A stretch of DNA of 64,000 nucleotides from Paenibacillus aquistagni (GTDB lineage Bacteria; Bacillota; Bacilli; Paenibacillales; Paenibacillaceae), in assembly GCF_900177815.1 (NCBI RefSeq), contig NZ_FXAZ01000003.1, positions 1 through 64,000 of the forward strand. Reading direction: 5' to 3'. The position numbers and the translations under genes were made by a program. Shown piece by piece: positions 29,889-39,905 of the stretch. The notes beneath the pieces were generated by a model. That model was given only the letters and a program-made list of their open reading frames with translations. It was not told where the DNA came from and ran no database searches. Position 1 is the first letter of the stretch; every line of letters starts with the position of its first letter.

Positions 29889-30920
29889 ATGAATCATACA
29901 CCAAAACGTAAGAAAGTGAAGAAGACGAAGAAATGGTGGATTATTCTCGCCATTATCGTCATTCTCGGATTCGGGGGCTACTTTTTCCGAAAAGATCTTG
30001 CCATCTTGGCCTTTGATCTGTTCTTGTCCGATACGGTGCAGGAGAAGCTTGACCCCTCCTATAAGCCCATTCAGGACAAACCGGAAGTTACCCGCAAAAT
30101 AACAGAACCATTCTCTGTGCTGCTGCTTGGAGTCGACCAGCGCGACCATGAGATTGGGCGCTCGGATACGCTGATCTATACGGTAGTCCGTCCAAAGGAC
30201 AATAAAGTACTGATGGTTTCCATTCCACGCGATACGTACACCGAGATCGTTGGGCACGGTAGTTCTGACAAGATTAATCATGCTTATGCATTCGGTACGG
30301 CAAAGGATAAAGAGACCGGCGGGGCTAAAATGAGCATGGATACGGTATCGAACCTATTTGATACGGAAGTAAGCCACTATGCCTCGATTAACTTTGAAGG
30401 CCTAAAAGCAGTGGTGGATGAGCTTGGCGGGGTGAAGCTGCCGATTAAAGAGGATATCGTGAATAAGGACCCGAACCACGAGAAGTTCACGATCGAAGCT
30501 AATAAGCCGATTTATAACGGTCAGGAAGCATTGTGGTATGTACGCTACCGAGAAGATTCTGATATGAATCGCACGATGCGCCATCGTATCTTCCTAAAAG
30601 CGGTGATGGATCGCATGATTGAGCTGGATAAGATTGCGAAGATTCCGGAACTGCTTACGATTGCAGGACAGAACTTTACGACAGATATGAAGCCGAAGTA
30701 TATGATTGATCTCGCGAAGCAGATGTTCCAAAATGATACTGCTCCTGAAATCAGCAGCTATATGCTGCATGGCGAAGGCGAGCGTATTGATGGCATCTGG
30801 TATTATGCACCGGATGAAGAAGACTTATCCTACATCCATGAATTGATTGGAAACTGGATGAATGAAGACACTCCTTCCACTTCATTAATGGCTCCAAAGA
30901 AGTATGAAGGCGAAGAATAA
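29889..30920 (+). CDS. LCP family cell-wall polymer ligase (LytR-CpsA-Psr)
   Basis: 343 aa. A basic N-terminus (KRKKVKKTKK) and one membrane segment (WWIILAIIVILGFGGYFF) anchor an extracellular catalytic domain. Key LCP motifs: LLLGVDQRDHEIGRSDTLI, MVSIPRDTYTEI, KINHAYAFG, INFEGLKAVVDELGGV and the Arg-rich YVRYREDSDMNRTMRHR. These enzymes transfer teichoic acid or other glycopolymers from undecaprenyl-phosphate to peptidoglycan. Length and motif order are normal. Own ribosome binding site GGGGAAG. Confidence 0.93.
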   Translation: MNHTPKRKKVKKTKKWWIILAIIVILGFGGYFFRKDLAILAFDLFLSDTVQEKLDPSYKPIQDKPEVTRKITEPFSVLLLGVDQRDHEIGRSDTLIYTVVRPKDNKVLMVSIPRDTYTEIVGHGSSDKINHAYAFGTAKDKETGGAKMSMDTVSNLFDTEVSHYASINFEGLKAVVDELGGVKLPIKEDIVNKDPNHEKFTIEANKPIYNGQEALWYVRYREDSDMNRTMRHRIFLKAVMDRMIELDKIAKIPELLTIAGQNFTTDMKPKYMIDLAKQMFQNDTAPEISSYMLHGEGERIDGIWYYAPDEEDLSYIHELIGNWMNEDTPSTSLMAPKKYEGEE

Positions 30921-31043
30921 GAGCAGCAGGTCAGTCGCATAAAAGATGCGGCTGACTTTTGTTTTAGATGCATAAAATGTGTTAAGTTATTGTTAGAACC
31001 TTCTAGAAAAGAAGGGAGCTGCTAATGGGAGGGAGCTTAACAA

Positions 31044-31466
31044 ATGAACATCGCGTTTTTCTTGTTGCCGAAGGTTGAGGTGGTTACCGTCAGTGAGCAA
31101 GCGACGCTTAGACAGACGCTTGAGCGGATGGAATACCATCGCTACACAGCTGTGCCCATTATTAATGATACGGGGGAATATGTAGGCACAGTAACAGAAG
31201 GCGACTTGTTATGGCATATGAAAAATTCTGAAGGCCGCATTACGTTTGAAAATGCGAACAAATTCCTGTTGAAGGACGTATCCTTGAATAAAGACATTAA
31301 GCCGGTGTCCATCGATTCCAAAATGGAGGATCTGATTAATCTGGCCAAGGTGCAGAACTTTGTTCCTGTGGTGGATGACCGCCACCGATTCATCGGCATT
31401 GTTCGCCGCAGTCAAATTATTGAGTACTGCGAGCAGTTCGTCATGAGAGCGATGGATGCGATGTAA
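31044..31466 (+). CDS. Tandem CBS-domain protein
   Basis: 140 aa made of two CBS domains (about 10-65 and 75-135), with HRYTAVPIINDTGEYVGTVTEGDLLW and QNFVPVVDDRHRFIGIVRRSQII. CBS pairs bind adenine nucleotides; some Firmicutes versions bind c-di-AMP. A c-di-AMP phosphodiesterase gene (gdpP) lies 1.3 kb downstream, which makes that ligand worth considering. The link is inference. Ribosome binding site GGGAGGGAG. Confidence 0.88.
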   Translation: MNIAFFLLPKVEVVTVSEQATLRQTLERMEYHRYTAVPIINDTGEYVGTVTEGDLLWHMKNSEGRITFENANKFLLKDVSLNKDIKPVSIDSKMEDLINLAKVQNFVPVVDDRHRFIGIVRRSQIIEYCEQFVMRAMDAM

Positions 31467-31472
31467 TTATGG

Positions 31473-31478
31473 TATAAT
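31473..31478 (+). promoter_or_regulatory. Probable extended -10 promoter for the yybS-gdpP-rplI-dnaB operon
   Basis: ATGGTATAAT gives a consensus -10 (TATAAT, 31473-31478) with a TGn extension. No good -35 is present. It lies 0.3 kb upstream of yybS. The intervening 31480-31783 contains no gene. Confidence 0.5.
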
Positions 31479-31783
31479 AGGAATAATGCCCTCATGGAAG
31501 GATATGCAGGAGCTTATATGCCAAAAGCCACAGGGCATGAAGCAAGCCACGGCTAATCGGATAATAGAAGACAGGGCCGTGGATCATCCTGCGAACAATA
31601 CTTAAGGCGTTATGTCAGCTTTCGTTTAGGTGAGGATTATGGCAAGTCTAAGCTTAAACATGAGTTGTTACATAGGAAGTCGTCGAGTTGGGATATGATC
31701 TCTTGGAGGACAAACCCAGCTTGAGGATGGGCACCAAGAATAAGACGGGTGCCAAAAGAACACTTACGCAAGAGGTGAAACTA

Positions 31784-32707
31784 TTGAATAAAAAGTGGTC
31801 ATCGTTAGTATGGGCGCTGGTCGCGCTTGTACTATTGCTCTCTATAGGCAATCCTGTGCAGATGTTGACGATGAGCTTTGCAGCAATCCCATTTGTCATA
31901 TTGTTCGCTACCCTATCGGTAGGGGCTGCGATCATTTATGTGGCGGCGCTGCTTGCAATCGTCTTTTTGTTGCTGGGAACTGTAGGTTCAATCGTGGCGC
32001 TCGCATCCCTTTATTTTATTATCCCTGCGATCGTCATCGGCATCATGTTCAAACGAAAGCGGGCTGCTTGGAATGTATTTGCCGCAGGCACCCTGGCGTT
32101 CCTCATTGAATCTATTCTGCTGCTTGCCTTTGCCAAGGTGGCATTCGACTTCAACTTTGCAGAATTCCTGCGTACTCAAGTAGATGCCAGCGTGGCGACT
32201 CTGGAGTCGGCCATTCCATCAGGCATCAATATGGATATGATTGATCTTGTGATCAAGCAGATGAATATGATGCTGCCTGTCATGCTCATCATGAGTGCTC
32301 TTTATATGGGTACGGTGACGTATGCAATTAGCCGAAGATTGTTAACAGCCCAAGGGGCGGACGTCAATCGCATGCGTCCAATCAAGCATTGGATGCTGCC
32401 GAAGTCATTGTTATGGTACTACCTGATTGTCATTATTTTGGAGTTAGTGATGTCCGGCAATACGGATTCATCGTTCTTGTCCATTATTTTGCTCAATCTG
32501 TCGCCGCTTCTACAGCTTGCCTTTATCGTGCAGGGAATTTCTTTTGTGTTCTTTCTTGCTGATTTCAAGCGTTGGAACAGAGCTGTTCCAGTGCTCATTA
32601 CGATTGCCGTGATCTTTATTCCATTATTGTATGGCTTGGTTCGCATTATCGGAATTATTGATCTCGCATTTCCGCTTCGGCAAGTGGTATCAAGACCAAA
32701 ACAATAG
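31784..32707 (+). CDS. yybS: YybS family membrane protein (DUF2232)
   Basis: 307 aa, close to the Bacillus YybS length. Eight or so hydrophobic segments. It lies directly upstream of gdpP, its conserved neighbour. Function unknown, although the DUF2232 fold resembles substrate-binding membrane components of ECF transporters. The start is taken as TTG 31784 (LNKKWSSLVWALVAL), 6 nt after AAGAGGTG. A 96-bp longer upstream reading lacks a ribosome binding site. Confidence 0.85.
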   Translation: MNKKWSSLVWALVALVLLLSIGNPVQMLTMSFAAIPFVILFATLSVGAAIIYVAALLAIVFLLLGTVGSIVALASLYFIIPAIVIGIMFKRKRAAWNVFAAGTLAFLIESILLLAFAKVAFDFNFAEFLRTQVDASVATLESAIPSGINMDMIDLVIKQMNMMLPVMLIMSALYMGTVTYAISRRLLTAQGADVNRMRPIKHWMLPKSLLWYYLIVIILELVMSGNTDSSFLSIILLNLSPLLQLAFIVQGISFVFFLADFKRWNRAVPVLITIAVIFIPLLYGLVRIIGIIDLAFPLRQVVSRPKQ

Positions 32708-32719
32708 GGTGATTGATCT

Positions 32720-34684
32720 ATGCCAAAATTATGGTTTCATCGGTGGTATGCAAAGCATACGATGTGGATGCTGGTTGCGGTGCTTCTGCTTACCATTATG
32801 CTCGCGTTCTATAATTGGATGTTGAGCCTGCTTGGCATCGCTATGCTCATCGTGTTGATTGGAATTGCATTAAGCGCAGAACGCAACTTCCATAAGGAGC
32901 TGGAAGCATATCTTACGACACTGGGCTTGCGGGTGAAGCGAGCAGGTGAAGAGGTGCTGCTTGATCTTCCTTATGGCATTCTTCTGTACAGCGATCAAGG
33001 GAAGGTTGAGTGGCACAATTCGTACTTAGCAGAGCTGCTTGGACATGAGCGAGTGCTTGGCGAGAAGGTAAATGCGTTATTTCCATCCTTGCTTGCACAA
33101 GGGAAGGAACGGCCGGATACGGTAGAGCTGTCCTTTGGTGAACGTACGATTCAAGCCAATCTTGATTATGAGGAACGGCTCATTATATTTATGGACATTA
33201 CGGAGATGGTGTCCATCAAAGAGCGCTATGAGAATGAGCGGCTTGCCGTAGGCATCGTCGTCCTTGATAACTTGGAGGAATCCATGCAGGGACTGGACGA
33301 CCAGCAGCGAGCGGCGCTGCTCGCGAAGGTCACCTCGCATCTAACCGTATGGGCAAGCGAGAATGGCGTGCTCATGAAGCGGCTCTCCTCGGAGCGCCAA
33401 TTCATGGTGATGCATACGGAGACGCTCTACAGGCTGGAGCAGACTCGCTTTGTCATCTTGGATGAGATTAGAGAGATGACGATGGACAACAAGCTGCCTG
33501 TGACGCTTAGCATGGGCTTTGCCGCTGAAGCGGACTCTGTTATGGAACTGGGACAGCTCTCACAGGCGAGTCTAGACATTGCCCTTGGACGTGGAGGGGA
33601 TCAGGTGGCTGTGCGAGCAGGGCAGCGCTTGTCCTTCTACGGCGGCAAATCAAACGCTGTAGAGAAGCGCACGAGGGTGCGCGCCCGTGTTATTGCGCAC
33701 GCGCTGCGCAACTTTATTGAGCAGAGCGATGCGGTGTTCATTATGGGGCATCAGACGCCGGATACGGATGCGATTGGCGCAGCGATCGGCGTGCTGCATG
33801 CTTGCCGATTGCTCGGAGTTGAAGCGTACATCGTGCTGGAGGAGAGCAATCCTTCCATTGCTCGGCTCGTTGCGATGCTCAAAAAGGATGAGCTGCTGTG
33901 GGCTCGATTTGTCAGCCGCAATGAGGCGCTGGAGATGGCAACAGAGGACAGCCTCGTTGTCGTCGTGGATACGCATAAGGCATCTCTTGTGGAGGAGCCG
34001 CGCTTATTGCAGACGAGCACGCGCAAGGTCATTATTGACCATCACCGTCGGGGAGAGGAATTTATCTCCGATGCGGTGCTTGTCTATCTGGAGCCGTATG
34101 CTTCCTCGGCCTGTGAGCTTGTGACGGAGCTTCTGCAGTATATCCACACGAGAACGCAGCTTAGCGTGCTTGAGGCGACCTGTATGCTGGCGGGCATTAC
34201 CGTGGATACGAAGCATTTTACATTGCGCACAGGCTCTCGTACATTTGATGCGGCCAGCTTCCTGCGCCGTCATGGAGCTGATCCTGCCTTGGTGCAGAAG
34301 ATGCTGAAGGAAGATTTGGATGAATACATCCAAAAGGCAGAAGTGATTCGGCATACGGAGATGCTGTATGATCACATTGCAATCGCCGTGACCGAGCCTG
34401 GACGTAAATTTTCACAGTTGCTCATTGCGCAGGTTGCTGATACGCTGTTAAATATGACAGGCGTTCTGGCCTCGTTCGTCATTAGCGAGCGGCCAGATGG
34501 CAATATCGGAATAAGCGCCCGCTCACTGGGGCAGATCAATGTTCAAGTTATCATGGAACGCCTCGGAGGAGGCGGTCATCTGACCAATGCCGCTGTCCAG
34601 CTTCCCATCACCATTGAGGAAGCGGAGACGAAGCTGAAGCAGGTGCTTGCCGAAATAGATGCAGAAGAGGGGTTATTCGAATGA
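32720..34684 (+). CDS. gdpP: Cyclic-di-AMP phosphodiesterase GdpP
   Basis: 654 aa. Two membrane helices (about 15-55), then a degenerate PAS domain (about 75-150) and a degenerate GGDEF domain (about 170-300). The DHH/DHHA1 catalytic part follows, with [30 protein letters not shown] and [10 protein letters not shown]. It hydrolyses c-di-AMP, controlling potassium and osmolyte balance and wall homeostasis. Its 3' end overlaps rplI by 4 bp (ATGA). The probable c-di-AMP riboswitch at 37690-37874 would respond to the same signal. Confidence 0.95.
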   Translation: MPKLWFHRWYAKHTMWMLVAVLLLTIMLAFYNWMLSLLGIAMLIVLIGIALSAERNFHKELEAYLTTLGLRVKRAGEEVLLDLPYGILLYSDQGKVEWHNSYLAELLGHERVLGEKVNALFPSLLAQGKERPDTVELSFGERTIQANLDYEERLIIFMDITEMVSIKERYENERLAVGIVVLDNLEESMQGLDDQQRAALLAKVTSHLTVWASENGVLMKRLSSERQFMVMHTETLYRLEQTRFVILDEIREMTMDNKLPVTLSMGFAAEADSVMELGQLSQASLDIALGRGGDQVAVRAGQRLSFYGGKSNAVEKRTRVRARVIAHALRNFIEQSDAVFIMGHQTPDTDAIGAAIGVLHACRLLGVEAYIVLEESNPSIARLVAMLKKDELLWARFVSRNEALEMATEDSLVVVVDTHKASLVEEPRLLQTSTRKVIIDHHRRGEEFISDAVLVYLEPYASSACELVTELLQYIHTRTQLSVLEATCMLAGITVDTKHFTLRTGSRTFDAASFLRRHGADPALVQKMLKEDLDEYIQKAEVIRHTEMLYDHIAIAVTEPGRKFSQLLIAQVADTLLNMTGVLASFVISERPDGNIGISARSLGQINVQVIMERLGGGGHLTNAAVQLPITIEEAETKLKQVLAEIDAEEGLFE

Positions 34685-35124
34685 AAGTCATCTTTTTGCA
34701 GGATGTTAAAGGACAAGGAAAAAAAGGACAAATTAAAGAAGTATCCGAAGGATATGGAAATAATTTTTTGATTAAAAACGGCCTTGCTCGCCCGGCGACA
34801 GAAGGCAACATGAAGACGCTCGAGCAGCAGAAGAAGTCGGAAGAGAAGAAAAAAGAGCAAGAGAAGCTTGATGCAGAGAAGCTTGCAGCGAAGCTCGGCG
34901 AAACAACAGTAGAAGTGAAGACGAAGGCTGGCGAAGGCGGCAGATTGTTCGGTGCGGTGACATCGAAGCAGATCGCTGAGGGACTGGCTAAGATCGGCAT
35001 GAAGATCGACAAGCGCAAGATTGAGCTGAATGAGCCGATTCGCTCGCTTGGCTACACAAATGTAGAAGTAAAGCTTCATCCTGAGGTGCGCGGTACACTG
35101 AAGGTTCACGTAACGGAGGAGTAA
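34681..35124 (+). CDS. rplI: 50S ribosomal protein L9
   Basis: 147 aa. N-terminal domain [36 protein letters not shown], long connecting helix rich in K, E and Q (about 40-75), C-terminal domain. Start overlaps the gdpP stop, suggesting coupling. It ends 1 bp before dnaB. Confidence 0.98.
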   Translation: MKVIFLQDVKGQGKKGQIKEVSEGYGNNFLIKNGLARPATEGNMKTLEQQKKSEEKKKEQEKLDAEKLAAKLGETTVEVKTKAGEGGRLFGAVTSKQIAEGLAKIGMKIDKRKIELNEPIRSLGYTNVEVKLHPEVRGTLKVHVTEE

Positions 35125-35125
35125 G

Positions 35126-36478
35126 ATGAACGAGGCATTTGTCGATCGTATCCCTCCTCAGAACCAAGAAGCCGAGCAGGCCGTTCTCGGTGCGATTCTG
35201 CTGCAATCAGAAGCGCTCATTACGGCGATGGAGCGGGTTCAGGTCGAGGACTTCTATCTTCCTGGCCACCAGCATATTTTCGAGGCGATGATCGAGCTTA
35301 ATGAGGAGAATCAACCGATTGACCTGATTACGCTGACGTCTCATCTTCAGGATAGGAAGCTGTTGGATGAGGTTGGCGGTGTCTCTTACCTCGCAAGACT
35401 TGCGAATGCAGTACCTACGGCGGCGAATGTGGATTACTACGCTCAAATTATTGAAGAGAAATCCATGCTTCGCCGCTTGATTCGCACGGCTACTCAGATC
35501 GTGACGGAAAGCTATGCGGGTGACGATGATGTTAGCGCCCTGCTAAGCGATGCCGAGCGCAAGATTCTTGAGATCTCGAATCAACGCTCATCAAGCGGCT
35601 TTATTGCGATTAAAGACGTCTTGATGGAAGTATACGAGAAGGTTGAGAATCTCAATGAGAATCAGGGCGGAACGACAGGCATTCCATCGGGCTTCCAGGA
35701 TCTCGACAAGATGACGGCTGGCTTTCAGCGAAGCGACCTCATCATTGTGGCAGCTCGCCCATCTGTTGGTAAGACGGCGTTTGCCCTTAACATCGCGCAG
35801 AACGTCGGTGTTCGCGCCAAAGAAACGGTTGCGATCTTTAGTCTTGAGATGAGCGCCGCACAGCTCGTTCAGCGTATGATCTGTGCGGAGTCCAACGTGG
35901 ATGCGACAAGGCTTCGTACAGGCTCCCTGGAGGATGACGACTGGGAGAAGCTGACGATGTCGATTGCTTCCTTGTCTGAGGCGGAGATCTATATTGATGA
36001 TACGCCAGGGGTTACCGTGGCCGATATTCGCGCCAAGTGCCGGCGCTTGAAGAAGGAACGCGGCCTTGGCATGATTCTCATCGATTACTTGCAGCTCATC
36101 CATGGGCGCGGCAAAGCGGGCGAGAGCCGCCAGCAGGAGGTCTCGGAGATCTCCCGTACGCTTAAGCAGATCGCCCGTGAGCTTGAGGTTCCGGTTATCG
36201 CTTTGTCCCAGTTAAGCCGTGGGGTAGAGCAGCGTCAGGACAAGCGTCCGATGATGTCCGACCTTCGGGAATCGGGTTCCATCGAGCAGGATGCGGATAT
36301 TGTAGCCTTCCTATACCGGGATGACTACTATGATAAAGAATCCGAGAAGAAGAACATCATTGAGATTATTATCGCGAAGCAGCGGAATGGTCCGGTAGGT
36401 ACGGTAGAGCTTGTATTCCTGAAAAACTTCAATAAATTCGTCAGCTATGAACGGACGCATGATCCACAGGCTGGCTAA
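35126..36478 (+). CDS. dnaB: Replicative DNA helicase (DnaB; DnaC in B. subtilis naming)
   Basis: 450 aa. Hexameric 5'-3' helicase of the replication fork. N-terminal DnaB_N domain (QNQEAEQAVLGAILLQSEAL). RecA-like C-terminal domain with Walker A ARPSVGKTAFALNIA, Walker B GMILIDYLQLI and SRGVEQRQDKRPMMSDLRESGSIEQDADI. GGAGGAGTAAG directly precedes the ATG. It is the last gene of the yybS operon, before a strong terminator. Confidence 0.98.
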   Translation: MNEAFVDRIPPQNQEAEQAVLGAILLQSEALITAMERVQVEDFYLPGHQHIFEAMIELNEENQPIDLITLTSHLQDRKLLDEVGGVSYLARLANAVPTAANVDYYAQIIEEKSMLRRLIRTATQIVTESYAGDDDVSALLSDAERKILEISNQRSSSGFIAIKDVLMEVYEKVENLNENQGGTTGIPSGFQDLDKMTAGFQRSDLIIVAARPSVGKTAFALNIAQNVGVRAKETVAIFSLEMSAAQLVQRMICAESNVDATRLRTGSLEDDDWEKLTMSIASLSEAEIYIDDTPGVTVADIRAKCRRLKKERGLGMILIDYLQLIHGRGKAGESRQQEVSEISRTLKQIARELEVPVIALSQLSRGVEQRQDKRPMMSDLRESGSIEQDADIVAFLYRDDYYDKESEKKNIIEIIIAKQRNGPVGTVELVFLKNFNKFVSYERTHDPQAG

Positions 36479-36532
36479 GTGCTGGCGTTTCTTGCGCAGC
36501 ACGATTATTTTCAATTGCTGCCCAGCATGCAT

Positions 36533-36574
36533 ATAGACGTCTTGTCTCTTTTAAGAGCAAGACGTCTATTTTTT
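36533..36574 (+). terminator. Terminator after dnaB
   Basis: ATAGACGTCTTG (36533-36544) pairs with CAAGACGTCTAT (36558-36569), extended inward by CTCTT / AAGAG, followed by TTTTTT. The 0.2 kb from here to 36801 shows no other feature. Confidence 0.92.
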
Positions 36575-36801
36575 ATACGAAAAACGAATGAATAGACATA
36601 TGGCTGCTATACATCCCAACCCTAGTTATAATCAAGCAGAAGATTCGCCAAGTAAGTCTTTTTCAATTCCATAATGAAGGATCAACGCGCTGCTTGCTTC
36701 TCTATTCTTGAATGATGCGGTCTGCTCTAGTGAATGAATTGATGGGAACGGTCAATACTGGAAGTAGACTATGCATCGTGTATATGGATGGAGGGATACA
36801 T

Positions 36802-37584
36802 TTGAAGTGGTTGATCCGAACGGGCAAGACGATTGCGATTATAGCTGTGACAGCTGTCATCTCTAGTATGTTGACGATAGGAACGACGGCTATTGTGGTC
36901 GATCGATATATTCAGAGTGCGCTAGATCAATTTCGAATTCCAATAGATCGAGAGCCGCTGACAGCGATGAATCTATGGTCTATGCTGCTAGGGAAAGAGA
37001 AGACAAAGGCAGGCCACTCTTCTACGTCTGACTCCTCGTCTACAGATTCTCTTGATGAGGAAGGAAAGGTTGAAGCATCGACAGATGGACAGGATGATTC
37101 GCTTCCGGTATGGGGCAATGTCAGCAATGGGAGCGAAGAAGAGGGGGCAGGGCCGGATGAACTTGTCATGACGCCAGAGGAATGGACAAAAAATAAGGAT
37201 CAGCTCCCACAGGATGCGAAGAATGAAATTTTCAGCACCTTAATGAAGAAGCTGCCTCAGGAAGACTGGCAGCGCATCTCTGTGCTGATGGAGGATGGAT
37301 TGACTTCTACGGAGCTAACCGAAGTAGAACAGATTCTAGCCAAGCATCTTAATGATGAAGAATATAAGCAGATGAAGGAGATGCTGACTGGTGAACTAGG
37401 ATCTTCGGCAAACAATGAGGGTACGAATGGTGGAGCAGATCATGAGGATGCTGGCGCTAGAGATGCTGCCAGCAGAGATTCGTCATCCCACAGATCGAAC
37501 ACGTCTTCTGTTAATGAGGGACGGGAGTCTGCTGCTAATGAAGACCCCGTGGATGGAGCGGCTTCTGAAGGCACCGAGCCTTGA
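36802..37584 (+). CDS. Hypothetical membrane-anchored acidic protein
   Basis: 260 aa from TTG 36802 (LKWLIRTGKTIAIIAVTAVISS), which has GGAGGG 6 nt upstream. The ATG at 36712 would give 290 aa but lacks a ribosome binding site. One N-terminal membrane helix, then a short conserved-looking stretch. A Ser/Asp-rich linker (SSTSDSSSTDSLDEEG) and a folded-looking helical region follow (about 120-195, MTPEEWTKNKDQLPQDAKNEIF to DEEYKQMKEML). The tail is low-complexity and rich in Ser, Asn, Glu and Ala. Not recognised. Probably an exported or envelope-facing regulator or scaffold next to the M23 hydrolase, but that is only context. Confidence 0.65.
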   Translation: MKWLIRTGKTIAIIAVTAVISSMLTIGTTAIVVDRYIQSALDQFRIPIDREPLTAMNLWSMLLGKEKTKAGHSSTSDSSSTDSLDEEGKVEASTDGQDDSLPVWGNVSNGSEEEGAGPDELVMTPEEWTKNKDQLPQDAKNEIFSTLMKKLPQEDWQRISVLMEDGLTSTELTEVEQILAKHLNDEEYKQMKEMLTGELGSSANNEGTNGGADHEDAGARDAASRDSSSHRSNTSSVNEGRESAANEDPVDGAASEGTEP

Positions 37585-37689
37585 GGTCTAGTGCTGCGAG
37601 TTTTGAACAGAAATTTCATAAATAGAGGCTGATCCATACTCAATAATAAGCGTTTGGCAGCCAAATGGTGAACGCTATTCGGTTTATTT

Positions 37690-37874
37690 GATGCGTGAAG
37701 CTTGCTCGTACGAGCCAATTGGCAAGATGAACAGGAGGGGACTCACACCGCGTATGCGGGTCTAACCTGATTTATTAAAGTTCAAGATGCCGTTAAACAA
37801 AAATTGCTACAGCAATCCTTTTGCCGCGCAAATCATCTATAAGGGTGATCGGTGTGCGATGAAGGGATTTTTTT
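37690..37874 (+). promoter_or_regulatory. Probable c-di-AMP (ydaO/yuaA-type) riboswitch with terminator
   Basis: The leader contains, in order, GAGCCAA, GAACAGGAGGGGACTC, a small hairpin ACCGC-GTAT-GCGGGT and TCTAACCTG. These resemble the ydaO core elements GCCGAA, GGAGGAACC / GGGGACCC and GGGGUUAAUC. Downstream lies a long hairpin (37814-37869, AATCC pairing with GGATT) ending in seven T. The gene that follows is a LysM/G5/M23 wall hydrolase, a classic ydaO-regulated class. The flanking palindromes GCTCGTACGAGC and AGCGTT / AACGCT support a folded RNA. The aptamer limits are approximate. Confidence 0.6.
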
Positions 37875-38093
37875 GTGCTGAAAGGTATCAATTTGGGCAT
37901 AATGAAGGAGTCTCTAGCAATGATGGCGATCACAATATGTCAGATTTACACGAATGGGTGATAGTTGCATCGAAGAAACGACTTATGATAGAGTAAAAAA
38001 GGTAACAAAATATTAATAAATACTACATGGTACATGTATCGATATCATCATAATCATGCACATTTGAATTGTAGCAGGTAAAGGAGAAGGAGT

Positions 38094-39620
38094 ATGGATC
38101 GTTTCGATGAACGCCTTCAGGAAGAGGGCAAGACCTCGCAGCCTTCCAGCCGTTGGAACAAGCTGCTTTCCGCTTGGCGCAGCAAGGCGGCCACTGCTTC
38201 GGCAATGCAGTGGGTGCGTGAATCCCGCAAGCAAATCCTAATGAGCGTAAGCGGCGTTGTTATCATTACGGCTGCTGCTTGGGGTGGTAACGCTTATGTA
38301 CATGCCAATACGATAGAATATCTTGAAGTCTATAAAGGGGACCAATTGGTCGGCACGGTCTCCAGCCAAGATGATTTGAATAAGCTGTATGACGCTCGCC
38401 TTCAGGCGATACAGACGAAGTACCCTAATGTTCATATGAAGATTGATACGTCTATGATCCGCACCGTAGGGGCTGCCAAGTTCAAGAAGGTTCCGGAGAC
38501 GGAAGAGACGCTAGGCAAGCTGGAAGCGATGATCCCCGCATACGCCGAAGGCGTGGAGCTCAAGGTCAATGATGTGCCAATCGGGATCGTGAAGGATCAG
38601 GATACGGCGGACAAGCTGCTTATGCAGGTGAAGAATGCGCATAATCCAGATCTCAAGAAGACGAAGGAAGTCAAGGCGCTGTCAGCTAATACGCGTTCCA
38701 CGAATGCGGCGAAGGTGATGTCCCGTGTAGAATCCGTCGCGCTTAGAGAACGGGTGGCAATGACAGAGAAGGATACGGATCCGAATAAAGTGCTGACTGA
38801 AGAGGAAGCCATGAAGCTTCTGACGGAAGGCAAAGAGAAGGCAGTAGAATATACGGTTAAAAAGGGAGATACGGTCTCTTCCATTGCCAAAGAGCATCGG
38901 GTAGCGATGGAGACCATCTATAAAAATAATCCTGAGGTTGAGGAGCAGTATTTGCAGATCGGACAGAAGCTGAATCTTACTGAGATGAAGCCGCTTCTTA
39001 CCGTCAAGACGGTCGAGACGTATTCTGAATTTATCGTGACTGAGCCGCAAAAGGAAATCCGTTATGATGATTCCATGCGTGCAGGCGAAGTAAAGGTTGT
39101 CCGCGAAGGCAAGCAGGGCATGAAGCGCATGACATACAAGCTAACGAAGGACAACGGCAACCTGACGAAGGAAGAATGGATCGATCAGGAAGTCATTACA
39201 CCTGCAATCTCCAAGATCGTGATTCAAGGCACGAAGGTCGTAAACGGCGAGGGAACGGGTTCGTTTGCTTACCCTGTGAGCGGCGCAACGCTGACGAGCG
39301 GCTACGGCGAGCGCTGGGGACGCATGCACAAGGGCATTGACCTTGTTTCTTCGGATCGCACCATTATGGCATCCGATGACGGCGTCATTGCATTTGCAGG
39401 CGTGAAGAACGGCTATGGCAATACGATTATTATCAATCATCGCAATGGCTATAAGACCTTATATGGGCATCTGAGCTCGATTGATGTTAATGAAGGTGAT
39501 ATTGTGGAAAAGGGACAGTCCATCGCCGTGATGGGCAGCACAGGAAATTCCACAGGGACGCACCTTCACTTCGAGATTCATAAGGATGATGCCGTCCAAA
39601 ATCCACTTAAATATTTATAA
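38094..39620 (+). CDS. Membrane-anchored LysM-G5-M23 peptidoglycan endopeptidase
   Basis: 508 aa. Cytoplasmic N-terminus, one membrane helix (about 50-70), and a long extracellular helical/beta region. A LysM domain lies at about 255-300 (YTVKKGDTVSSIAKEH to YLQIGQKL), a G5 domain at about 305-385 (EIRYDDSMRAGEVKVVREGKQG) and an M23 metallopeptidase domain at about 395-508. HKGIDLVSSDRT, the ITV-like YGNTIIINH, YGHL and GTHLHFEIH supply the zinc ligands (H in HKGID, HLH). It likely cleaves peptide cross-links in the wall. It follows the probable c-di-AMP riboswitch. Strong ribosome binding site AAGGAGAAGGAG. Confidence 0.93.
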   Translation: MDRFDERLQEEGKTSQPSSRWNKLLSAWRSKAATASAMQWVRESRKQILMSVSGVVIITAAAWGGNAYVHANTIEYLEVYKGDQLVGTVSSQDDLNKLYDARLQAIQTKYPNVHMKIDTSMIRTVGAAKFKKVPETEETLGKLEAMIPAYAEGVELKVNDVPIGIVKDQDTADKLLMQVKNAHNPDLKKTKEVKALSANTRSTNAAKVMSRVESVALRERVAMTEKDTDPNKVLTEEEAMKLLTEGKEKAVEYTVKKGDTVSSIAKEHRVAMETIYKNNPEVEEQYLQIGQKLNLTEMKPLLTVKTVETYSEFIVTEPQKEIRYDDSMRAGEVKVVREGKQGMKRMTYKLTKDNGNLTKEEWIDQEVITPAISKIVIQGTKVVNGEGTGSFAYPVSGATLTSGYGERWGRMHKGIDLVSSDRTIMASDDGVIAFAGVKNGYGNTIIINHRNGYKTLYGHLSSIDVNEGDIVEKGQSIAVMGSTGNSTGTHLHFEIHKDDAVQNPLKYL

Positions 39621-39630
39621 CCGTCTAACG

Positions 39631-39660
39631 AGCAGGGGAAACAGCTTCCCCTGCTTTTTT
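39631..39660 (+). terminator. Terminator after the M23 peptidase gene
   Basis: AGCAGGGGAA-ACAGC-TTCCCCTGCT followed by TTTTTT. It separates this gene from the wal operon. Confidence 0.93.
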
Positions 39661-39905
39661 GTGCTGCCTGTCTATCAATGAGGAACAACCATGCTTATAT
39701 CAGGAAGCGATTGAGCTCGTTCGTTATCTATCTCTATGAACAAGTACAGGATAAACAGGCCTAGCTGCAGTATACGATGGAAAGATGGCAGGAAGATGGC
39801 AAAGGATGAGATTGGACAGCAGATGGTCCAACGTTTACTATCAGGATATCGAGACAAGTATGATAAAATAGAGAGATCGATGGAAACTTTAGTGAGGTGA
39901 AGTTC

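Noticed and set aside
34004-34375. 123-codon minus-strand frame within gdpP
   Set aside because: Antisense to the DHH catalytic region, without translation signals.
37787-37996. 69-codon plus-strand frame before the M23 peptidase
   Set aside because: It crosses the riboswitch-type terminator hairpin and has no ribosome binding site.
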